Numbered from the stretch's first letter, positions 42,070 to 54,708 are shown. The stretch: DNA of 64,000 nucleotides from Eukaryota sp. TZLM1-RC (GCA_040285825.1 JAUPSS010000004.1:3328550-3392549), one strand, 5' to 3'. Notes: generated by a model not told the origin, from the sequence alone. Program-made: numbers and translations.

Positions 42070-42518
42070 AACCAAATTTTTGCAATTTTGTGACAAAAAA
42101 GTGATGTGCATAAATGCTCTGATTGTGCCTGGAAAAGGTACATATAGAGGTCAAACAAATAATGGTCAACGTCGGTGTGAAGATCATATCATATCAGCCA
42201 AAACCATGAAATAAACGAATAATAATCGAGAAGTTTATAGCTTTAAACAGTTTTCACTGGATGAGACTGCTCAGAAAAATACTTTCTTTTTGGTTTTGAA
42301 TATGAAAGAAATGTTTGAAGAAATTGTTAAAAATCATTCAAGTGGACAAAAAAGGGTCTGGTGAAATGAGTATTATCCAACGATTGATAGAAGTATGTTG
42401 CATATCTCTATGCAATACATACGATCTAAAAGACTGCATGGCCTTGAACTGTACACCTGACGTGAAGGCGGAGATTTGTATACATGTTCTAAAGGGGGAA
42501 AATGGGGCGGGGGAATAG
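42070..42518 (+). pseudogene. Relic ORF with GIY-YIG-like segment, host of the two hAT insertions
   Basis: The plus strand reads GTYRGQTNNGQRRCEDHI then SAKTMK, resembling the Y-x-G-Q-T-x(5-7)-R-x(2)-E-H core of GIY-YIG nucleases, followed by FKQFSLDETAQKNTFFLV and, in another frame, CTPDVKAEICIHVLKGENG. Stops and frame changes are present. The sequence appears to continue across hAT-1 at 45031-45189 (KAFLKTNLEAQKAIKYPNLV) and across hAT-2 at 47459-47660. GIY-YIG assignment is tentative. Confidence 0.4.
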
Positions 42519-45030
42519 TAGAACTATGCAAGTTCGGGTTTAGGTTTCAAACCAAACTTTATTTTCCAAAACCTGACTGAACCTAAACCTACTGAACCTA
42601 AACCTAGCTGAACCAAAACCTATTTTTATTCAAACCAAACCACACCTAAGTTTTAAGTTCAAACCAAATGAAAACCGAACTCGAAAGTCAATCCGTTCTT
42701 CTGTTAGCCTTGGAGATTTAATATTGTATTTATGTTATAGTTTATTTAGTTTGTCGAATAATTAATATTGCGCATTTGCGCTTAAATTGAGGGAAATACA
42801 TTATCCCTCATACTCACTATAAATCTCCTATGTTCCAAGAACATAGTCATACTCACCTACAGCCATGACTTCCCGCCAAAATGTCTGACGCTCACATCCA
42901 CTGTGTGATAACTTCGCCAATCTATTTCCCGAAGTCGGGGTTTTATCTGAAGCTACTGATGTTACAGCTACTTCACCCACATAATTTCCCTTTTCTTGTG
43001 GTAAAGTGTCAAAACATTGGATTTTTAAGTACTTTACTCAACTTGCAGACGGCCGTTTTCAGTGTAATGAAAGAGACTGTAAGATGAACCAGCACCCCTA
43101 CGGCAAAACCACTGACAACGGAACGATGGCTGTTCATTTGCACAAGCATCATTTGAGCACCCTTGTCAATAACGCAAAGGAACGAAATGAATTCTATGTT
43201 TCCGACAACCAGAAGCTCAGTTTCCAACGAAACGAGCAAGCTGAAATGGAGCAACTTAATTCTCACAAACAAGAAGAACTTTTGTCATATCTTGTTGAGT
43301 TTGCCATAGAATGTGATTTGCCCTTCTCCTTTTTTGAAAGACTTTCGCTTTTGAAACTTCTCAGGTTTGTCAACCCCAAAATCATCTCGTTGCCATGAAA
43401 ACACAAGGTTCAAAGAAGAATTCAAATGTGTTATTCCGCACTTAAAAACCAGCTGAAGAATCATCTTCACACTGTCCTGTCTACACCAAGTAATTAATCA
43501 CTTTAAATCTTTGGACTACTGCCTCTCAATCTCCATTCATCGTTGTAACAGCTCATTTTGTCAACACAGAATTCAATTATCAATCAGTATTATTAGTTCT
43601 CACTATGTTTCCAAATCTACATACAAAAGAAGTCATCAGCGATTATCTATTCAATTTGCTTGAAGAATTTTAGTTAACCAGAAACCTCCTTGGAATCTTT
43701 ACTGACAACGAAGCCAAGGTCGTGGTTGGTCTATAGTTGTTATGTAACCGTTTTGGAGATTTTGGAATAGTCAGAGCTCCAAGACGATTTTCTGCCCATT
43801 TTTCAAATTTAGCTGTCAAATACGGCCAAGGTACATGTCAGTCAGTCACCAATGAAGATCATGCCACGCTTCCCTTAATTTAAACCATCTTTAAGGTTCA
43901 TACATTTGTAAGATAGCTCCAAAAATCGTCAGCTTCAACAAAAAAGTTCAAGTTTCGTTATACTGTTCTCAAAGGAGAGTCATGCAACAACTCAATTTCA
44001 ATGGAAGTAGCAATTCGGTGGAATTCCATTTATTTGATGTTTCAGAGCTACTCCGATGTGATCAATGTAGTGAATGCTGTCCTTGATGACCAAAATTTAC
44101 ATGTTATTACACTAAATGAAGAGGAACGAGTCATTCTCTTCCATTTACTCAGTTTTTTGCTCCTTTCTACAAGGTAGTAACCAAACTTTCAGGTTTCAGT
44201 TATGTTACTGAAGGTATTTTGGTTTGTTATCTTTCGCAATTGATCCATTTCATCAAAAGGACCATTGCTTCAACCAACTTTGTTTGGTTGATGGCGTTGG
44301 CAAAAAATGCACCAAAAAATGAAGCAGTATGTTTTCTATACCCAGGACTTTGTCTCCTTTACCGCTGCTGTTCTAGACCCAAGGATCAAGTTGAATTTGC
44401 TTGCTCCTGAGATGAAGAAAGAAGAATATCATGAGCAGCGATTGGTTGAATTGAAGTTGACTGAATCAACAATCATGACCCTCATTGGACGCGTGACTTG
44501 CTTTCTGTTGAAGCAGAACTGCGAGCACATCCAAAACAAAACGCTTTTAGACTTTCTGCTGCCGGAGAACCAGTAAAAAGCGAAGCGCTCTACCAAGAAG
44601 TTTTGGAGTTTATCGAAACAAAAAAAGCTGCTCTGAGAAAGGTCTCAAGAAAAAAGGTGATTTCGAAAGCAAAACGTTTAGCTTCAGAGATGAGTATTCC
44701 ATTACTCTGTTCGTCAGGCTGGTTGCACAAGTTTTAGACCGACACTATTTGTCCCTAAAAAGGATAACAACAATTACTAACTTATCTTTTGAGGAAACAT
44801 GTATGAAGAAACGGGGCTTTTAATAGAGCTTGGGGCTTTATTAGAAAACTGATAGTATATGTCTTCATCTAAAAATACCAAAAATTCACAGCAGTAGGAG
44901 GTTTATCAGGTTTGAATCCAAACCCGTTGGTTCCAAACCTAACAAAACCCAAACCTGAAAAACGAAGAATCAGGCTGAACCCAAACTTAATGATTGAAAA
45001 CCAAACCAAACCTGAACATGCACAGTCCTA
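42519..45030 (+). mobile_element. hAT transposon 1, degenerate
   Basis: 2512 bp with inverted ends TAGAACTATGCAAGTTCGGG (left) and TAGGACTGTGCATGTTCAGG (right, inverted). The flanking 8-mers GGGAATAG and GAAAATTG match at 5 of 8, as expected of an old duplication. The subterminal zones carry AACCTAAACC-like repeats. Coding relics: a BED zinc finger at 43006-43398 (HWIFKYFTQLADGRFQC, HLHKHHL) and a C-terminal piece at 44307-44576 (TAAVLDPRIKLNLLAPEM). Frames between are broken. Confidence 0.82.
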
Positions 45031-45189
45031 GAAAATTGCTTGGGAAAAGGGATATTTAAAAGCCTTTTTGAAAACCAATCTGGAAGCTCAGAAGGCAATC
45101 AAATATCCCAATTTGGTCAAACGGAGTAAATGTAAGACAAAATTAACCTTTGATCAATTGGCTCAAGATGAATGCGAAGCAACAGTAAC
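45031..45189 (+). pseudogene. Middle piece of the relic ORF between hAT-1 and hAT-2
   Basis: Open across its whole length in one frame (WEKGYLKAFLKTNLEAQKAI, KTKLTFDQLAQDECEATVT). It continues in frame into 47451 once hAT-2 and one 8-bp duplication are removed. Family unknown. Confidence 0.45.
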
Positions 45190-47450
45190 TAGGCCCCGAC
45201 ATCATATTCAGTGAGTATACTAAACTTACACTAAACTCTAGTCTGAGTCGAGTCGAAGTCCATTTCTTAGAGTCTGAGTTTAGTCGAACTCATACACAAT
45301 AAAGATTGAGTCCAGTCTGAGTTTGATAGACTAACATTTTCCAGTATACAATTAATTTCTTCATCACAATAAACTTTCTTTTCTTCAATTATTCCCTTGA
45401 TGTCAGTAAACATAACACATTTTTCGAAAAGGAGCCGGCAAGTTGAAGACATTGTCAATTTAAGCGACTCTGAGCTCCCTGTTGTCCTTTCTCCACTTTC
45501 CAGATATAAACGTTGGGACAGATATCGTTTTTTCCCTGAAAAAAACGGAAAACGGCACTTTTTTCTGTTTTCAAAGGTCGACAACTTTCTCACTAACAAC
45601 ATCTCAAACCGTTCTGAAGCGTCATCTTCACAAGGAGCATGTCAATTGGATGATTTCTGTGAGAGAACAGCAGCCTGCGTTGCAACTTTTCCCTTATACC
45701 CCTCTCCCTGCCATTACACTATCTTCCTCAGAAACTGAAACTGGTCGTAGACTTCTATTGAAAACATTCATTATTTCTGGTGCTCCGTATTCCTTAGCCG
45801 ATAACACACATTTTCAGGACTTATTGAAGTTCTATAATGTCAACGCAGTTTTGCTTTCTTTTTCGACTGTTTCTCGCTCTATTCGTGACGCTTACAACAA
45901 GTTATGTCCAACGAACCTCCAGAGTTTAAGCCACAATATATACGCATACTCTTTAATCATCGACCTGTGGACTTCAAGAGCAAAACGACCCTATCTAAGA
46001 ATTACCGTTCACTACGTAAATTCTGACAAGGCGTTGTCTTCTCTTGCACTGGACATCAAGAAAATCCCATATCCTCTTACGGCAGAAGCCATTGCTGTTT
46101 TGCTAAAAGATGTAACCAATGAGTGGAGCAATCAGAAGCTGGTTGCCATTACCTTTGATGAAGAAGCCGAAAAGGCTGAAACTGCTGATTTAATTTCGAT
46201 AGCAACTGACAATGGTGCTAACATAAAGAGGCAATACAAATCTTTGCTGAACACGGTACACACTTATATCACAAAAAAATGTATGGCGCATGTCTTGAAT
46301 TTAGTGGTGAAAAGCGGTCTGAAGGTCCTCAATGAACAGCTTTTGAAAAATCACAACTTTGTGAAAAAGTGTCATGTTTCAAGCAAGATGTACCAGCTCC
46401 TTTTGCAAGAACTTTTAGAACAAGGTTTCAAAAACAAAACTATTCCGATGGATACTTCCATTCGGTAAAACAGTACCTACTTAATGGTCAAAATCTACAT
46501 GACAATCAAGGATTCTGTCAACAGACTGTTAGTAGAAGAACAAATGACTACATTTATACTGTCAGATTACGAACAAAGGAAAATTGATGCTATTTTGGCT
46601 CTCCTTGCCCCATTTTATGAGTGTACTGTGTATTGTTCAGCAGCATCACACCCAACCTGTGGGTTAGTTTTTTTTGCTAATAGATGGATTGTATGAACAT
46701 CTTTACTCCTTCCAAAACGATTCTTTCCTTATTCAGGAAGCTGCTGCATTGATGTTGGGAACACTTCAGAAGTATCTACCCAATTAGTACAATTTCCCTG
46801 CTTTTGTTTCAGCTAACCTTGATCCTCGTGTGCGGCGATTTGAAGGGCTGCATTTGAGTTTTCCCGCGGAGTTCGTTTTACGTCTTCGGACCCTGATTGA
46901 CTCAAGGAATATTGAAATTCAGATTGAAAAAATATTGAAGTACCAGCATGGTCAAGAGGTACACGACAGCATAGTTTTTTGGAGAATTTTTTGAGAAGAA
47001 CAAACTCGAACACTGATGAATTGTCAAAATACCTCTCAGAAGCTCCACTAGACCTTGGTGTGAATCCTTTATTGTGGTAGAAGGACAACAAGCACCGTTT
47101 TCCAATTCTTTCGCAAATTGTAGTGGATTTCTCAGCTATTCAGCCAATGTCTGTGCCATGTGAGCGGCTTTTTTCTCCAGCAGGGGATATTGTTTTTGAA
47201 AAACGCTGTGGATTAGCGGACGATTCTGTTCCTGCTGTTCTTGGTTTGAAGTCATGGCTTGAAAATGAATTTGATTTCATTTGATAGATATAAATTTGGG
47301 TTTTTGTTGTTGTTAAAAGGTAAAATGAAACAATAGTATATATTGAGAACAGTTATATAGTTGGAGTTCGACTCATGCTCGAGTCGAGTCTGAGTGCGAC
47401 TTCGAATTGTTGAGTCAAGTCTGAGTATGTTCGTCAAATGCTGTGGCCTA
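45190..47450 (+). mobile_element. hAT transposon 2 with exact 8-bp target-site duplication
   Basis: 2261 bp, flanked by ACAGTAAC at 45182-45189 and 47451-47458. Inverted ends start TAGGCCCCGACAT (left) and TAGGCCACAGCAT (right, inverted). Subterminal arrays of GAGTCTGAGTCGAGTC-like motifs occur at both ends. Encodes a hAT transposase broken by later mutations. Confidence 0.93.
45482..47280 (+). pseudogene. hAT transposase (element 2), disrupted
   Basis: The open part 45482-46468 starts with a BED-like finger region (FCFQRS, LKRHLHKEH), then the RNase H-like core: LIIDLWTSRAKRPYLRITVH (first Asp), ISIATDNGANIKRQY (second Asp) and KCMAHVLNLVVKS (CxxH). After a stop at 46468 the frame changes; the C-terminal dimerisation domain is visible near 46830-47280 (ANLDPRVRRFEG, NPLLWWKDNKHRFPILSQ, MSVPCERLFSPAGDI). 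At least two or three breaks. Confidence 0.85.
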
Positions 47451-47458
47451 ACAGTAAC

Positions 47459-47660
47459 AGTCGATTATCGTAAAAGAATCCTTTTTTAGTTTCTGCAAGA
47501 GATTCATTCAATAGAATCAGTAGAAGCTTCACTTTTAAAAACAATATGTCGCATTGTTGCTATTGAGCAAAATAAGAATCATAAAGTTTATGCATTGATC
47601 CAAAGTTTATGGAAAACAATAGATAAGAATTGGAGAAAAGAAGGAAGAAAGATATGGTTT
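47459..47660 (+). pseudogene. Right-hand piece of the relic ORF
   Basis: Reads VDYRKRILF, then after one stop FLQEIHSIESVEASLLKTIC, RIVAIEQNKNHKVYALIQSL and WKTIDKNWRKEGRKIWF. In frame with 45031-45189 after excision of hAT-2. Family not recognised. Confidence 0.4.
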
Positions 47661-50600
47661 TAAAATAACCATCACTAGAATCATTTATAATAATTTCTAA
47701 TAAATAGGAAAATGATAAGGGTCTTCAACTCCGAGCAGATGCGTTGATGGGTCATGAAGTTAAAAAATAGTCTTAATAGTCTTAATAGTTAGTATAAAAT
47801 TCTAATTATTTTATATTAATAAAAATGAATTTATACATCAATATTTTACAACACTGATCATAAATCACATTCAAAATTGAAAAAACAACTTAATTGGGGA
47901 TAGAATGACATTAATAAGCAGAACAGGTGCTTAGATTGACTAAGATAATAAGATGACAACTGGGAATTGAAAATCCTGAATTCACAACAACTCGGGAAAT
48001 GTAACAGCAGCTCTTAACAAGAAACCCAATTTCAGTATAAAAACATCGCATTTTTGTATTTTTCCAGACTATTTGCATCAATCTTTGCATTCATATTTCA
48101 CAACTTAAGCGAATCAAAAAACACAATGAAGTGTTTGAAGAAAGACATGTTCAAATATCTCTAATGCTTTCAATTGTTAAAGCAAAAATCACTTGTCTAA
48201 TAATTTGCAAAAAGAACCCCCACACCTACATATGTCATGAATTTATCATCAATTTTCACATTGGCAAAGTGTCTCTTCATTTATTTCAGAAACCACTTAG
48301 TTGCGGTTTGTACGAATTGTCAAGAATGCTCATTACCATCTTTGGTTTTACCATACCAATTAATGTCTTCCTGTTATTGGCTAGTCTCTGTTGGTCAAAG
48401 GAATGAACCTTTTTTGTTTTCTTGAAAAATAATTGTTGGTTAGGGTTTAGCTTTTTTACATCGTCTCAAAAGTACATGCACCGATGTATTTTGAAGACAT
48501 GCGTTGTCCCCAATTGCCACCAAAGTTCCAGGGTTTGTTCCCTATAATCAACAGGCTTTGGAATATTTTGAAAAATTAAATCCTAACCAACAATTACTAC
48601 TAACCCTTTTTAAGTTTTTTCACAAGAAAAATTTAAAACATTTTCAGTATCTAATACTGGACTCCCATTGCACTTCATTTTTTCGTTGTTCAAATAACCC
48701 ACAGCACGCGAAAAAAAATCAAAAAAGCAACCATTGGTCAAAATCGTCCAAATTTAGGAGAGTCTACTGAAAGACGAAATAAGACGATAAATCGGCGTGC
48801 TAACCGACCAAGAAAAATGCCAAAGAATCTCAAGACTACTTCCAGAATATCCCCATTAGAGAAGACCGTTTTTCGTCGCTGTTCATCCAAACCACCGAGG
48901 CCACTGCCAGGTAGCACTTGATGTCATATAGGTAAGAGCCTGATAGAGCTTGGGGTTAGTGCTCTTGAAAGGTTTTGCTAATTTACCTCGACTATGACTG
49001 ACACAGTCAAAGCAGTCGGCCTGGAACTAAAACAAACACGTCGGTTGTGGTTAATCGCCCGGAAAATGAAACATGGCATAAAGATTGATTGTTGAGTTTC
49101 AGTTTCAAAATTTGCTGTCCGCAACTTCTCTATTATTTTTCATATTGAAATAACGATTGTTGAAACAATGTATTAAAGGTAAATCTATCGAAACAACAGA
49201 TTACGTTATATTTCTCTCTTAAAAAAGCATGTTGTGTAATTAATGTTGGTGATTAGGTTTAAAATGGTTTGTTTTGAGTTTCCTCATTGAAAATTCAACT
49301 TTTACACTCTTACAATTGTTTTCCCTGCAACATTCCACGGTTGTACTTTACCTAAACCTCTAGACCTAATCCACAGATATTGAATAATGTTTGTATTGAT
49401 GATGTTGAGTTCAATAAAAATAGTTGAAACAAAAAATTTGAAATTGAATTAAAATGAGTCTTTTGCTGAGCTTAACTGAGCTTAGATACAAAAGTATTCA
49501 ATTTTGATGATTTTTTTGAATGTTTGGGTTGCCTAATTAGTGATGATGACTACGAATCATTTTCCATTCATCCTAAAACTAAGAAGAAACTATGAAGAAG
49601 TAAATCCCAAAATAGGCCTATTCACAAAATCAATTCATTCTATGAACTCTAACTTGATGTAATGGGCAATTCCAAGTATTAATACTATTTCAGCTTTCAC
49701 TAAAAACAAGAATAAACAACTTGAAATCATTTTTGAAGGAAATAAATTCAGTTAAATCACAAATATCATGACTGTAAGTATTAAACCTAGAAAGATCCAA
49801 AAACATGTAAACTTTACAGAAGCACGTAGGCAGATCTTTCTTGACCGTAATCAACTTCAAACAGTTAAAAACTGAATGATTGATGATTACTCAGTCGTTT
49901 ATGTATTAATGAATAGAGACTCTAATTAAAAAGAATTACTCTCAATATTTGGCAGAGACTTTCATAAACCATTCACAAAATTACAAATAAAACGCCATTC
50001 ATACAAAACATAGATGATAGAGGCCTGTTCTTTAACACTTGATTTTGTGAAAAAAAATGTGAAGGAGAAAAATGATTTGAATTTATTTTTAAAATTTAAG
50101 CAACGACATATAGACGGTAAGTGCAAGAGGAGAGAAGCTGTTAAACAAAGAAACAAGTCAAAGTGATAGGAATGTGACTCAGGTGGTGAAACATTGAATC
50201 GATCCAATAGAAGCAAATCTAGGTGGAAACAAGTGAGATTAGTGGTCAGTGAAGATAAGGAAGAGAGCAAGACCATCAAGAGAGAAGCAAAGAAAAACAA
50301 TGTATTGAGTAATGTGAAGCATGTAACGTAGAGTAAAGTAAAAGATTGTGTGAAGGGTGTTGTTTGAGAACTAGAACAAATCTGTGACTTTAATAAAGGC
50401 CTTGTCACCTGTGCAATTCAGTTCATTTCAGGTTCAGTCCTGTTACGTTCAGTTCTAATTCAGGTCTGTCAGGTTCCAAATTGTTTCTGAACTACACTGA
50501 TCTGGGACATGCCTAATATATTAATGATCAAAGTGTTTAGGTGTATAGGTGGAGGGTTACACCACAAGGATAAACTGAATGGACTGATGGTGTATGTGCA

Positions 50601-51839
50601 ACAAAAAATGCAATAGTCCCAAGACTGCTTCAAAATAGTGCAGAAAATGGTTTCTTGGAAGCAACAAAATGCTACAATACATGTTGACAAGAATTGAGAA
50701 TCTACTTGTTGTGTTTAATTTTGTCAAAAAGTTTGTTTGATTTTTTCCTTTTCCACTATTGAAAAAAACAGGTTACAAAAAAACCAAAGCTCTAAATCAT
50801 TAAAACATGTTTCTCCAACATTAGTCAATAATAATTCTGAAAACGACCAAAGCAGAAATTCATTTCACCATGAAACTGGAAATTCAATTCCATTTCGCCC
50901 ATAAACACGATTAAAAATTCTTCCAGTCCCTTGATTCAGAAACAAGGCTGAAACGTTCATGAATGTTCAAAACAGTTTTACATAAAGAACAAAGCAGAGA
51001 AAAGACAAACGGACATAGACTATACTGGACATGGGATGTTTAATAGAAGGAATAGGTTTCGCATATTTGGCAATTTGATTTTTTTCCAGCAGAGAGGGGG
51101 CTGTTCACATCCAATGGATTGAGTGTACGGCAGATGAAAAACAATGAACAGTGGACAAATCATATAAAATGGTAAAATTTCCATTTAGACCAAGAACAAC
51201 AAAATAACCTCAAGTCAGACCCGCGCTATTGTATCAGTACTGTCAGTGTTGACATCGTTAAGAATCAAGTTTGATAACAGTGGATTCACGAAAGAATCAG
51301 TTCAATAGGATTTGACACAAAATAACATTGGTTTCTCACATTACTAGGTAATTTAATTCGAAAAGTATTGAAATGGTTACAATTTAAAAGGTGTATTGAC
51401 GTAAAATGTTTATGTAAGATGGTTGAACAAATTGTTTGTGAAACTGTTTCAAATAATTTTGCAAAAGTTTCCAAAAGCGGAAATTTCAGTTTTTGCCGAG
51501 CCAAAATGTTTCATATTCCCAGATTTCGTACATTTTCACAAGATGACACAGTTGCTTCTTTTATCAAAACGTAAACTGAGGAGTGTACGATTTAATATTT
51601 TTTGAGCGTGAATAATGCTCATTGTTGGTTTCTTACTAGCACATTTTGAATACTTGTTTGGTGTTAGTAACAGCATTGACCCAGAAGACATATTGTGTAG
51701 AAACTGTGGCCCATAGAGGGCAGTGGTGGTAATATGCAGATTATTTGAAATTGATTTATTTAGTCATCGTTTTCAACATGGAAGGTTGTTTAAATAAATT
51801 TAAAAAAGATGCAAAAAAATTTGTTGTCATTCTAGTACG
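47661..51839. other. Long gene-poor stretch
   Basis: About 4.2 kb, AT-rich, with no ORF I can defend. ORFs at 48131-48406, 48504-48770, 49962-50408 and 51286-51574 have compositions expected by chance. A protein-like Arg-rich run (RRNKTINRRANRPRKMPKN) occurs at 48770-48840 without further support. The part 50805-50945 is a dispersed repeat listed separately. Confidence 0.45.
50805..50945. repeat. Dispersed repeat shared with 60588-60735
   Basis: Shares ordered blocks with the sequence upstream of the third Fanzor relic: ATTCTGAAAA(A)CGACCAAAG, ATTTCACCA, and GCCCATAAACA, then ATTCT(T/C)CCAG. Non-coding; possibly the end of a transposon family. Confidence 0.5.
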
Positions 51840-53405
51840 GAATTATCACCACTGATGGAATTGCTTCTGCAGTGTTTGCTACAGATGTTCTATTTCATCC
51901 AAATGAATTCAATGTTTGAATGTTGTTTGATTTTAGTAATGCTTTTAATTCAATTCACCGGTCCAGTATTCATGGTGCTTTGTTGATTTACTTGCCTGAA
52001 TTGTTGCCTTAATTTCAAACAACATATGGCAAAAATGCTCATTTACATTTTGCTGATTCCATTTTGAAATCATCCAGATTTGTTAAGTAGAAAGTTCCTT
52101 CAGGACCTTTTTGGTTTTGTCTGGTCATTCATCCACCTTTATTACAAATTCAAGACATTTTTCCATCGCTAAAAATGATTGTCTATATGGATGGTGTTGT
52201 TCTTATAGGTGACTTAAAGATTGTGAAAAAAGCAACTGTATGTTCTAAAGAATTATTCAACAAAATTGGCTTGTGACTTGACTAACTTAAATGTGTTTTA
52301 CTTTCGAATTCTCCAGTTTCTACAATAGTGGATGGTATTTTTTCCTGAAGTTTTATTTATTGAATTTGCACACTTAATTAAATTAACTCATAACTAATGG
52401 GACGACTATCATTGAACCAAGATTTCCTCTACAAAATCTTGATCTGCTTGCTGTCTAGCTAAAGCTTCTCTAATTCGATTGAAAAACCGAGGTAATCTAT
52501 TAATAATGGCAAATTGAATCCGTGAACGCCATAAACAAATATCAAATCTTTTCATTGTTTTTTCTTGCACCATTTTTTGGAAGTCATCCAAAAAAGTTTC
52601 TGCTTCAACTGATAATCTTGAATTTATCGAAAATGGGAAGGCAATAAAGACCAGCTGTTTATTTCTATCGACATTAGCCTCTTCAATATCTTTATCATAT
52701 TTTCTATGTTTCTCTTTTGCTTTAAAATCCAGAGCAGCCACAGAATTAGGTTTTCTTCTGTGAACCAAAGTATCATTTGCAACATTACATGAGACAAAGT
52801 CAACAATAGCTTCAGAATTATCAATCCAATCACAGTATACATCACCTCTATCATCAGAACCAAAATTATTCAGAGAAAGTGTTTCCTGCAGCAGGGGCTC
52901 TTTGATACGCGATACTCTTGCAGTTTGTGCCATATTGAAAACAGTGTCTCTAACAGCATCATGTAATGAAGAACGATAAGTTATCAATTTAGAGCAATTC
53001 AGAGCATGGCGCAAATTCAAGCCAAATTATATTCAATTCATGCTATCTGTCATTTGGGTACGTTTTTAGGAAATAAACCCATTGAAGTATATGCAAAACT
53101 TTTGTCACAATTACTGGGATGTAAAATGTCCAAAATTCCAGAGCATGTTTATTTTAGTGCACATTTTGGCGGTTTAGGTTGAAAAAGGCTTCTATTCTTG
53201 CTTCATGTGCTTTTATCGGTGGATGCAGAAATACAATATTTGAGTTTTCTGAAAGATTTGCAGATTGGGAAGTTTTAATGACAACGCAAAGTTCTACTGT
53301 TCTTGCATTAAATGAAGAAATTTCCAAAATTAATGTAGAAAAATGAAATCGATGCTTTCCCCAATCATTCAATGGAAATATTCCTGAAAAGAAATTTTTA
53401 AATTT
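51840..53405 (+). mobile_element. Old family-1 retrotransposon copy (plus strand) split by a younger family-1 insertion
   Basis: The left piece 51840-52345 carries RT sequence (LFDFSNAFNSIHRSSIHGALL, YMDGVVLIGDL where YMDD has become YMDG, SNSPVSTIVDG). The right piece 53013-53405 resumes exactly where the protein should continue (AKLYSIHAICHLGTFLGNKP, KLLSQLLGCKM, HFGGLG). Many stops and frameshifts. Confidence 0.82.
52360..53020 (-). mobile_element. 5'-truncated family-1 copy inserted in the older copy
   Basis: Opposite orientation to its host. An intact 203-codon stretch covers the end of the zinc finger (LRHALNCSKL) through the REL-endonuclease (GDVYCDW, AIVDFVSCNVANDT, DFKAKEKHRKY) to the C terminus (QADQDFVEEILVQ) and the 3' end. 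The open frame shows it is one of the youngest copies. No convincing target-site duplication. Confidence 0.85.
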
Positions 53406-53410
53406 AAAAT

Positions 53411-54708
53411 ATGGGGTTCTATTACGAATTCAACAACCATGATTATTTCTTTTCTGCATTAGAAGCGAAAGCATCTGACCAGTTCAATGGTGGGAGAATG
53501 TTAAATTGCATTGGACAGTTCTTGTATTCAACGTTACATTCTTTTGTTAGTTCCAAATTTCAATTTTCCTATTCAAAGCCTTTCTATGGACTAGTTGTTG
53601 GAACTCGACCATCAAGCAATGCTGAACAAGAGGGAACTATCTGCACAGGGGATTTAAGTTTAATCAAAGTTACATTGAATGGGACTTATCGACCTTATGT
53701 TAGCTATACCGTACTTAAAGGTGTTTCTTCGGAAAATAATAATACATATTCTCCCAAAGAAATTCAACGAAAAAGTGATTTGCGAAGGAGATTAATAAAT
53801 ACTTATTTTAGCCATCTATGTGACCTTACTCATCACATTATTCAAAAGCTTCGTGAGGAAAGTTTTGCTTCTGTTTTAAAGTTTAGTGATTTAAAAGAAC
53901 ACCCTTTTGTTCAGTTACCAGATAAATACTTGAGAGACGATATTGAAGTTGTTAACTTTACTCCATCGTCTGTAACTGGAGTAAAAAGGAATATTCCTGA
54001 AATAGGAAGAGTCTTGTTTGTCTTACAAGATTTGTAATGGTTTTATCGACGATGACAGAAAGGGCAATCTTAATTTGATAGAAATTCATTGTTGTCCGAT
54101 TTGGCATCGTGCTCTTTCTACCTCTTTTATCTTCTATACCTCAGAAGAGCTGGGAAAAACCGCTCTCATTTTGTAAAAGTTCTGGTTTTCCTTTATTGGA
54201 AGTTGTGCCAGCTTGTGTAGAAACTTTGATTGAATTTCATAAGGAAAATAAGCTTCATATAGATTGTCGTTTGGCTAAGTTTGTTTTTAATATAGTCAAT
54301 GGGATGCTGACGTGTCAATTGATTGATTTTGAGCTTATGGTAGTGCTTCATCCATCCCAGAGTCACGTAGAAGCTCTCTGTCTTTCAAGTCCCTTCCAGA
54401 CTTCAAGTCCTAGACTAAGAGTTCATGGTGATGTTTCTGGTCCACTACCAATGGTTTCGTTCATGAAAGATTATTATGTTTTCTTGTATTCACTACTACA
54501 TCGACTGTATAATCTTTTTGAGAAGCCTTTTTCTAAAATCACACACTATAGGACGTTAAGTAGTGCCCTAGAAGGACTAAGTGAAAAAATCGGAGTGGAT
54601 GTCTGTAATCTCCTTCAAAACCTTGTACCTACAGAACTTGATTTTTGTTGTAATTCTGAGATTTGCTCGGAGGATGTATTGAATCGTTTCAAAGGTAAGG
54701 TAAAATAA
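53411..54708 (+). pseudogene. Disrupted gene with Crinkler/FunK1-like atypical kinase C terminus
   Basis: Three frames read in order: 53411-54037 (FYGLVVGTRPSSNAEQEGTI, SYTVLKGVSSENNNTYSPKE), 54042-54175 (DDDRKGNLNLIEIHCCPIWH), and 54109-54708 (VPACVETLIEFHKEN, LHIDCRLAKFVF, QLIDFELMV, LRVHGDVSGPLPM). The H-x-D-x-R-x(2)-x-F-V-F and L-I-D-F-E pair resembles the catalytic loop and metal-binding motif of FunK1/Crinkler-type kinases. Two frame changes without plausible introns make it a pseudogene. Its start abuts the family-1 relic at 53405, so a 5' part is probably missing. Function unproven. Confidence 0.45.

Noticed and set aside
48131-48770. Two 88-91-aa ORFs in the gene-poor stretch
   Set aside because: No motif, no homologous copy in the window and composition as expected by chance.
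51840-51900. ITTDGIASAVFATDVLF, first considered a Fanzor-like TDG motif
   Set aside because: It aligns with the RT of family 1 (compare the 4.5-kb copy), immediately followed by LFDFSNAFNS.
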